Assembly: GCA_018665625.1 (NCBI GenBank)
Contig: JABJCF010000137.1
Coordinates: forward strand, 1-13,350
Direction: 5' to 3'
Length of the DNA stretch: 13,350 nucleotides
Source of the DNA: Nitrospina sp.
GTDB lineage: Bacteria; Nitrospinota; Nitrospinia; Nitrospinales; VA-1
Part shown: piece by piece, positions 8,062 through 13,350 of the stretch
Position numbering within the stretch: the first letter of the stretch is position 1
Layout: each line of letters begins with the position of its first letter
Made by a program: the position numbers and the translations under genes
Notes under the pieces: generated by a model
The model's database searches: none
The model's input: the letters and a program-made list of their open reading frames with translations, nothing else
What the model was told of the DNA's origin: nothing

Positions 8062-8712
8062 ATGGGAAAACCTCTAATATCATTTGCAAAAATTGCAGAA
8101 CAAGATCCCTATTTTCTGGACATAGATGAACGACCGGATTGGCAAGCTCAATTTGGAAACACACATCCCCTTAAACTAGAAATAGGCTTTGGGATGGGAA
8201 ATTTCTTAATTGAAATGGCCGCTAAAGAACCCACCAGCAATTTTATAGGGATAGATTTTTATCACAAGGGAATCAGAAAGCTGATGACCCGAATTAAAAA
8301 TCTTCAACTGGAAAACATACGGGTAGTTTATGGGGATGTCAGAAATAAAATCCCAATACTTTTTCAGGACAAGGAACTGAACACAGTTTACATAAATTTC
8401 CCTGACCCATGGCCGAAGAAAAGGCATATCAAAAGAAGACTGATCAAACCAGAATTTATCAACCAATTAGCACAAAAGCTTAGCCCCGAAGGAAAAGCCT
8501 GTCTGGCAACCGACAGCGAAAACTATGCACATGAAATGCTAGAATATTTTAACTCCGAAATCTTGTTCCAAAATCAAGATGATCAGCAAGGCTTCCTTGA
8601 AGAGCGAATTGATCTGCCTAAATCAAAATACGAAAAAAACTTTATCAATGCGGGTGATAAAATATTTTATCTGGAGTACCTGCGGCTGGCAGCTGTAAGC
8701 TCTGTCACCTAA
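8062..8712 (+). CDS. trmB: tRNA (guanine-N7-)-methyltransferase TrmB
   Basis: TrmB uses S-adenosylmethionine to form m7G at position 46 of the variable loop of many tRNAs. The 216-residue protein is within the family's usual size. It shows the SAM-binding loop LEIGFGMGNFL (E40 onward), the acidic residue of the next strand in FIGIDFYHKGI (Asp where many members have Glu), GDVRNKIP, and the family signature FPDPWPKKRHIKRRLI (residues 113-128). The C-terminal substrate-binding segment, PKSKYEKNFINAGDKIFYLEY, is also present. The enzyme is cytosolic. The gene sits between greA (17 nt) and the lpxC fusion (18 nt to its chosen start), and the upstream Shine-Dalgarno is weak, so coupling to greA translation is plausible. 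Confidence 0.95.
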   Translation: MGKPLISFAKIAEQDPYFLDIDERPDWQAQFGNTHPLKLEIGFGMGNFLIEMAAKEPTSNFIGIDFYHKGIRKLMTRIKNLQLENIRVVYGDVRNKIPILFQDKELNTVYINFPDPWPKKRHIKRRLIKPEFINQLAQKLSPEGKACLATDSENYAHEMLEYFNSEILFQNQDDQQGFLEERIDLPKSKYEKNFINAGDKIFYLEYLRLAAVSSVT

Positions 8713-8720
8713 AAACATTT

Positions 8721-8733
8721 GGAGAAAAGTTTG
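8721..8733 (+). promoter_or_regulatory. Ribosome binding site choosing the TTG start of the lpxC fusion
   Basis: GGAG at 8721-8724 lies 6 nt before a TTG at 8731. An alternative in-frame TTG at 8719 overlaps this site and has no Shine-Dalgarno of its own. The 8731 start gives MSKERILIVDDE, a normal receiver-domain N-terminus. A TTG start may lower translation of an enzyme whose level must be kept limited. Confidence 0.65.
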
Positions 8734-10926
8734 TCTAAAGAACGCATCCTTATCGTTGACGACGAAAAGAATATTGTCAGCTCTCTAACCGGAATACTGT
8801 CCGATGAGGGCTATGAAGTCTCCATGACCGGTGATGGTGTGGAGGCATTGGAGATAATCCAAAAAGACCCTCCCGATCTGGTTTTGCTCGACATATGGCT
8901 CCCCGGTATGGATGGGATTGAAGTTTTAAAAACTTTAAAAACCTACAACCCGGGAATAGTAGTTTTAATAATGTCTGGGCATGGAACAATAGACACTGCC
9001 GTAAAAGCCACAAAGCTGGGCGCTCAGGACTTCATTGAAAAACCATTCTCACTCGACAGAATTACCGAGTCCATTCAAACTGCCCTTCAAGCAAAAAGCT
9101 CTATTCCCACCGAGGAAATTGAGTCGTCTCAAAACTCAAAAGAACTTCCTATTTGTTTTGAGTCAATGCTAGAAGTTAAGAAAGGCATTAAGGCCCTATC
9201 AAAAAACTTGAAACCGGTTCTATTATTAGGTGAAGCGGGAACAGGGAAGGAAACCGTTGCCAGAACTATTCATGCTCAAAGTAGAAACGGTGATCTTCCT
9301 TTCATAAAACTAAACTGCTCTTTCCGACAGAAACAAGCCATCCAGTCACAACTTTTCAAAAGAAAAGATAAGGGAAATAAAGCAGGAAATAATCCTGGTT
9401 CAGCCGAAAAGGTAGTCTATCTAAGTAATATTGAATCTCTCAGTAAAGGGCTGCAAGAAAAGCTTGCAGAAGCATTACAGAATATTGACCTCCCAGATTC
9501 CAGCTTTGAGTTTTTACCGAACCGTTTATTTATATCTTCCTCTGAAGATCTCAATGATTTAGCGGCCAAAGGCCAGTTTCATCAAGGCTTGCTGGACGCC
9601 TTTAAAGAAACCCGCCTGAGTATTCCCCCTTTGAGGAATCATTCAGCAAGCATTTCTTTAATTGTTATGGACTTCCTGGAAGAAACAAGGCGACGGCAGA
9701 ATACTTCTGTCTCAAAAATTGAAGATGAAGCTCTAACAGCACTTTGCAGTTATAGCTGGCCGGGGAACATCAAAGAACTTCGGACCGTTTTGGAAAAGCT
9801 GATTTTATCTTGTGGAAACCAACAAACAATTAATATTCAAGATATACCTCCAGAGGTATGGAAACCACAAAATCAAATTGACCTAAAAGCTTTCAACGAA
9901 GCAGGATCGTTGCAAGAAGCAGAATCGATCTGGGAAAAACATTTTATACTGCATCATTTAAAACGAAACAACTGGGACATTGATAAAACCTGCAAAGTAT
10001 TAAAAACCGACAAAAAACAGTTCGACGAAAAACTCAGCTATCATTCAATAGAAGTTAAAGAAGTCGACACCGTCTCCACCAAAAAGAGATACCCGCAGCG
10101 AACATTAAAACGCAGTGTGGTTCTTTGTGGAAGCAGCCTGCACTCGGGTATAAAAACTGGATTAATCCTGCAACCCATGCCTCCTGGAAGCGGAATTATC
10201 TTTGGGGATATCGCATCAGGAAAAACTATCCCCGCGCAATTGGAGAATGTTCAATCCACGGATTATTCCACTTGTCTGAAAAAAGGCGGAAACTCTGTTG
10301 GGACTATTGAACATATTATGGCCACACTACATATGTATCGGGTCACCAATCTTCTCATAAAGATTGGCGATGAGGCCCCGGTTATGGACGGCTCGGCAAA
10401 AGATTTTTGTGAGCTTCTGGAAGATGGTGAGTTTGAGGATCAGGATGATTTCTATGAAGAAATTGTAGTCGATAAAAGTTATTCCTTTGGTGACAAGGAA
10501 AAAGGCGAGCCGTATATTTCGATCGAACCGAGTGATAACTTCTCAGTCAGCTACCACATGGAATACCCAGAACCCATAGGAATTCAGGATTTCACATATG
10601 AATTTCAAGGCGACGAAAGTTTTAAAAAAGAAATTGCTCCCGCGCGGACTTTTGGGTTTATGGAAGAAGTCGCACAATTGACCAAGATGGGTTATGCCAC
10701 TGGTGGAAAGCTTGACAACTTTATCTTGTTGGGAGACAAAAAGGTGTTAAACACCAAACTTCGATTTGAGGATGAATTCGCACGTCATAAAATTCTCGAC
10801 ATACTGGGGGATTTTTATTTATTGGGAAAACCCATTCGCGGAAAGATTAAGGCCAGCAAATCAGGCCACACGCAGAATGTCGGACTACTCAAAAAAATCC
10901 GCGATAGTTTAATAGAAAAAAACTAA
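8731..10926 (+). CDS. lpxC: Receiver - degenerate NtrC AAA+ - Fis-like HTH - LpxC deacetylase fusion
   Basis: LpxC removes the N-acetyl group from UDP-3-O-acyl-GlcNAc, the committed step of lipid A synthesis in the cytosol. Numbering is from the TTG at 8731 (731 residues). Receiver, about 4-115: acidic pocket VDDE, phospho-acceptor D54, S82 and K104, all intact. AAA+, about 145-385: Walker A G167-K173 (GEAGTGKE) intact, but Walker B reads YLSNIE (S232-N233 for Asp-Glu), GAFTGA is missing (KRKDKGNKAGNN), and the Arg-finger segment reads FHQGLLDAF; the sensor-II-like WPGNIKEL remains. A weak Fis-type helix-turn-helix covers about 395-440. LpxC, 454-731: E527-H528 (TIEH), T640 (ARTFGF), H686-K687-D690 and H713 (KSGH) match E. 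coli E78/H79, T191, H238/K239/D242 and H265. The 454 boundary has no in-frame start codon nearby, so LpxC is likely made only as a fusion. Phosphorylation control is inferred. Confidence 0.92.
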   Translation: MSKERILIVDDEKNIVSSLTGILSDEGYEVSMTGDGVEALEIIQKDPPDLVLLDIWLPGMDGIEVLKTLKTYNPGIVVLIMSGHGTIDTAVKATKLGAQDFIEKPFSLDRITESIQTALQAKSSIPTEEIESSQNSKELPICFESMLEVKKGIKALSKNLKPVLLLGEAGTGKETVARTIHAQSRNGDLPFIKLNCSFRQKQAIQSQLFKRKDKGNKAGNNPGSAEKVVYLSNIESLSKGLQEKLAEALQNIDLPDSSFEFLPNRLFISSSEDLNDLAAKGQFHQGLLDAFKETRLSIPPLRNHSASISLIVMDFLEETRRRQNTSVSKIEDEALTALCSYSWPGNIKELRTVLEKLILSCGNQQTINIQDIPPEVWKPQNQIDLKAFNEAGSLQEAESIWEKHFILHHLKRNNWDIDKTCKVLKTDKKQFDEKLSYHSIEVKEVDTVSTKKRYPQRTLKRSVVLCGSSLHSGIKTGLILQPMPPGSGIIFGDIASGKTIPAQLENVQSTDYSTCLKKGGNSVGTIEHIMATLHMYRVTNLLIKIGDEAPVMDGSAKDFCELLEDGEFEDQDDFYEEIVVDKSYSFGDKEKGEPYISIEPSDNFSVSYHMEYPEPIGIQDFTYEFQGDESFKKEIAPARTFGFMEEVAQLTKMGYATGGKLDNFILLGDKKVLNTKLRFEDEFARHKILDILGDFYLLGKPIRGKIKASKSGHTQNVGLLKKIRDSLIEKN

Positions 10927-10931
10927 TCCCA

Positions 10932-12290
10932 TTATTTGTGGGCACCTGCTGCCTTTAGTTGTTGAACTACTTCCTTTTTATTTAATTTCATTGCCACCTT
11001 GAGAGCCGTCCAACCTGCCTTGGACTTAACCTCCCATTTTGCTCCTTTATCAAGGAATAGTCGGGTGATTTCAACATGGCCACCGGCGGCAGCAACCATT
11101 AATGGGGTCCAACCCCGTTTGCTACGTGCTTGAACATCTGCCCCTTGTTTCATTAATATTTTCACGGTATTTAAATGCCCACGCTCTGCAGCAACCATCA
11201 ATGCTGTCGACCCGTTTTTTATTACCGTGTGAAGCGCTGCTCCCTTCTCAAGCAAATACCCAACAATATTCTCATGCCCTCCTGCGGCTGCGCTAATAAT
11301 AGGGGTAGCTCCGTTTTTACTTTTTGCATTTATATCTGCCTTTTGGTCAATCAGCAACTTCACAACTTCCATCTCACCGCGTTCAGACGCTATCATTAAC
11401 GGAGTGGCTCCACCTTTACTGGTTGAGTTAACATTCGCACCTTGTTCAATTAATATTTTTGCCGCCCGAACCCGGCCAAACTTTGCAGACCGCATTAGCG
11501 GTGTCCAACCTTTTGGGCTTCGGGTGTTTACATCGACTCCCGAGTTCAGCAATAACTTTACACAATCTGCAAAGTCTCGTTCCACAGCTAAAAACACAAT
11601 AGGATCCCCGAAAGCATTGCGGGAGTTAACATCAGCCCCTTTTGAAATGAGAAACTCAACTATATCCGTTCGACCTGTTAATACAGCAAGTAGAATGGGC
11701 TGAGCACCATCGTAGTTTTTAGCATGAACGTTAGCACCGCTTTTCAATAATAGGTGGACAGCCCCAGAATGCTCTTCTCCGGTAGCGATCAATAAAGGGG
11801 TAGCGCCATCGTTTATTTGGGTTTCGATATTGGCGCCATGTTCGAGTAGCAATCGCATGGTTTCTAGATGCCCATAACGTGCGGCTCGGGCAAGAGGGCT
11901 CCAGCCATGCATATTCCTGGAATTAAGATCAACATCTTTTTCAATGAGGCTCTTAACACATCGGGCATTGCCACGTGTGGAGCATAATAACAAGGCAGTG
12001 TCGTCATAACGGTTACGAGAGTTGCCTCTTGCCCCTAGATCCAGTAATAACTGAACCATTTCAGAATCGCCTCTTGCTGACGCAACGATCAAGGCTGTAC
12101 TTCCCTTTTTAGTGCGGGATTCAATATTAGCTCCCAAATCTAAAAGCGACTTAGCCTCTTTTCGATCGCCGGCAAAAACAGCTTGTAAAAAAGAATCATC
12201 CCACTCGGCAAAAGCAAATGATGGAATTCCAATGAATCCCAGCAAGAATATTGAAAATATCAACCTGTTAAATGAGCTGAGCAATAACAT
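10932..12290 (-). CDS. Exported ankyrin-repeat protein (13 repeats)
   Basis: From the ATG at 12290 this is a 452-residue protein with an N-terminal signal peptide (hydrophobic core LIFSIFLLGFIGI, likely cleavage after AFA before EWDD), so it should act in the periplasm or at the outer surface. The rest is a solenoid of 13 ankyrin units in unbroken 33-residue register, the first being a partial capping unit (SFLQAVFAGD) and the last ending in AAGAHK. The canonical TPLH is absent throughout: TPLM, TALM, TPLL, TPII and SPLA stand in its place. No catalytic domain is seen, so it is presumably a protein-binding scaffold. Upstream in-frame GTG (12293) and TTG (12296) are alternative starts behind GGGA, and add only one or two residues. 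It follows the second HDOD gene by about 24 nt, suggesting one operon. It converges on the lpxC fusion with a 5-nt gap. Confidence 0.93.
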   Translation of the reverse strand: MLLLSSFNRLIFSIFLLGFIGIPSFAFAEWDDSFLQAVFAGDRKEAKSLLDLGANIESRTKKGSTALIVASARGDSEMVQLLLDLGARGNSRNRYDDTALLLCSTRGNARCVKSLIEKDVDLNSRNMHGWSPLARAARYGHLETMRLLLEHGANIETQINDGATPLLIATGEEHSGAVHLLLKSGANVHAKNYDGAQPILLAVLTGRTDIVEFLISKGADVNSRNAFGDPIVFLAVERDFADCVKLLLNSGVDVNTRSPKGWTPLMRSAKFGRVRAAKILIEQGANVNSTSKGGATPLMIASERGEMEVVKLLIDQKADINAKSKNGATPIISAAAGGHENIVGYLLEKGAALHTVIKNGSTALMVAAERGHLNTVKILMKQGADVQARSKRGWTPLMVAAAGGHVEITRLFLDKGAKWEVKSKAGWTALKVAMKLNKKEVVQQLKAAGAHK

Positions 12291-12314
12291 CACCAAAGTT
12301 CCCGCACGAAATCA

Positions 12315-13154
12315 TTAACTTGCAGACAAAAATACCTCTGCCGTTTTTTCGAACTGTTCTTTTAATTGTTCTTTTATATAGGATACATCTTTTGGGGTGA
12401 GTCCCACGTCCTGAAGGATTTTTTCATCGATAGGAGAAGAAAAGCCTTCCCCTGTTCCCTGCAAATCCAACTCATGGGATATGACATCTGCCAAATGAAT
12501 AATGGATGCGTCTCTTGAATAATTTTTGGCCTGCATGGGTGCATGATGGCAGGCTACAACTTCTACCAATCGTTCAGGAAGCTTCCAGGCTTGGAATAAG
12601 GCCGCTCCCGCTTCGGCATGATTAAATCCATGCACTTGTGTTTCAACTTCATACAAGGATTTTGAGTTTTCCTCACTTAATTGCAAAGCCTCTTTAGCAG
12701 CCTTTGGGGCTTTTTTGTAAATGACTAAACTGCCAATATCGTGCAAAATTCCTAGCAGATAAAACCTATCTATGCCTTGTTCATGGACCTGCTCTGCAAT
12801 TAATCGTGCGGTCAAAGCACAGGCAATGCTATGTTTCCAGAAAGAATTTATGTCAATAACATCTACAGGAATTCCCTTAAAGCCTTCCATCACTGCCGTA
12901 CCCAGTACCAACTCTTCCAACTGGTTCATTCCAATGAAAGTCAGGGCGTGTTCAATAGTTTCCACCTGGGATTCGGGATTAAAAAGGGGGCTGTTGGATA
13001 TTTTCAGTATGCGAGCGCAAAGAGCCGGATCATGAAGAATCACGGCCCCGATATCTTTGAAAGAGCTCTCAGGGTCTTCAACCACCTCTTTTAGCTTAAA
13101 ATACAAATAGGGTGGACTGGCTACCCAGTCATCAACAACGTCTTCAACTTTCAT
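12315..13154 (-). CDS. HDOD-domain signalling protein
   Basis: This 279-residue protein is a single HDOD domain, presumably a cytosolic signalling or scaffold module. N-terminal features are DDWVASPPYLYFKLKEVVEDP, the ILHDPALCARILKISNSPLF segment and TFIGMNQLEELVLG. The HD-like half keeps H108 (WKHS), H138-D139 (ILHDIG), H179 (NHAEAG), H203-H204 (CHHAP) and D223 (HLADVI). Unlike the HDOD protein at 6297-7151, it therefore retains the terminal Asp of an HD metal site, and residual metal binding or hydrolysis is possible. The C-terminal 40 residues are charged and helical. The ATG at 13154 is preceded by GAGGG at a 3-5 nt spacing, a strong site. The ankyrin-protein gene follows after about 24 nt. 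The target pathway cannot be told from sequence. Confidence 0.9.
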   Translation of the reverse strand: MKVEDVVDDWVASPPYLYFKLKEVVEDPESSFKDIGAVILHDPALCARILKISNSPLFNPESQVETIEHALTFIGMNQLEELVLGTAVMEGFKGIPVDVIDINSFWKHSIACALTARLIAEQVHEQGIDRFYLLGILHDIGSLVIYKKAPKAAKEALQLSEENSKSLYEVETQVHGFNHAEAGAALFQAWKLPERLVEVVACHHAPMQAKNYSRDASIIHLADVISHELDLQGTGEGFSSPIDEKILQDVGLTPKDVSYIKEQLKEQFEKTAEVFLSAS

Positions 13155-13180
13155 TTTCCCTCATTTTGAAATTTATTATA
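13155..13180 (-). promoter_or_regulatory. -10 element and ribosome binding site for the HDOD/ankyrin unit
   Basis: On the minus strand a perfect TATAAT (13180-13175) lies about 20 nt before the start codon, followed by GAGGG (13162-13158). I see no -35 match at 16-18 nt spacing and no extended -10 TG, so the promoter may need an activator, or the true start may lie further upstream. The leader would be only about 14 nt. Confidence 0.35.
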
Positions 13181-13350
13181 AGTTGGAGTTTTCCTAGTAT
13201 TTTACCTTAGAAAACCAGAAAAACACCCTATCTTAGTCGTCCCTGAAAAACCCTATTTCCAGAGAAAAATGGTAAAGAAGGTCCGTGTTTTTATTCAGCA
13301 ATCGGTCGAAAATGGTTTTTGAACAACCACGAAAAAAGAAATAATAAGAA

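Noticed and set aside
8731..10090. Calling the N-terminal part a functional sigma-54-dependent transcriptional activator
   Set aside because: Walker B, GAFTGA and the Arg fingers are all missing, and the HTH recognition helix is altered.
13181..13350. Short open frames at the right edge on both strands
   Set aside because: All are under about 40 codons, with no recognisable protein sequence or ribosome binding site. A 3' end of a further minus-strand gene (up to about 38 codons) cannot be excluded but is not supported.

Overview
The window looks like chromosomal DNA of a Gram-negative (diderm), free-living, signalling-rich bacterium. It carries an enzyme of lipid A synthesis (LpxC), housekeeping genes (greA, trmB), two HDOD signalling proteins and an exported ankyrin-repeat protein. 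I see no phage, IS element, CRISPR array, rRNA or tRNA. Coding is dense, and base composition leans AT-rich in the greA/trmB region. Lineage cannot be fixed from the sequence. A Nitrospinota- or deltaproteobacteria-like source is my guess, at low confidence.

Layout. (1) Bases 1-1531, plus strand: the 3' part of a YkgJ-family cysteine-cluster protein, then a zinc-dependent medium-chain alcohol dehydrogenase 7 nt downstream. (2) Bases 1551-6183, minus strand: a metallo-beta-lactamase-fold hydrolase followed by a full-length, single-chain 5-oxoprolinase. They probably form one transcription unit from an extended -10 promoter at about 6251-6278, with a small hairpin just after the first stop codon. 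(3) 6297-7151, minus: an HDOD protein with its own promoter. (4) 7152-7564: a 413-nt divergent intergenic region holding back-to-back sigma-70-type promoters and a long greA leader. (5) 7565-10926, plus: greA, trmB and a 731-residue fusion protein, closely spaced and probably co-transcribed. (6) 10932-13154, minus: a second HDOD protein, then an exported protein of 13 ankyrin repeats, converging on the fusion gene with a 5-nt gap. (7) 13155-13350: upstream region of the second HDOD gene, with a good ribosome binding site and a perfect -10 hexamer.

The standout is the gene at 8731-10926. It joins a two-component receiver domain, a decayed NtrC-type AAA+ domain, a decayed Fis-type helix-turn-helix and a complete LpxC deacetylase with all its catalytic residues. 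The receiver keeps its phosphorylation site. The AAA+ domain keeps Walker A but has lost the Walker B acidic pair, the GAFTGA sigma-54 loop and the arginine fingers. The simplest reading is that a former sigma-54 activator has become a phosphorylation-responsive regulatory module attached to the committed step of lipid A synthesis. No usable in-frame start codon lies at the LpxC boundary, so the enzyme is probably made only as the fusion.
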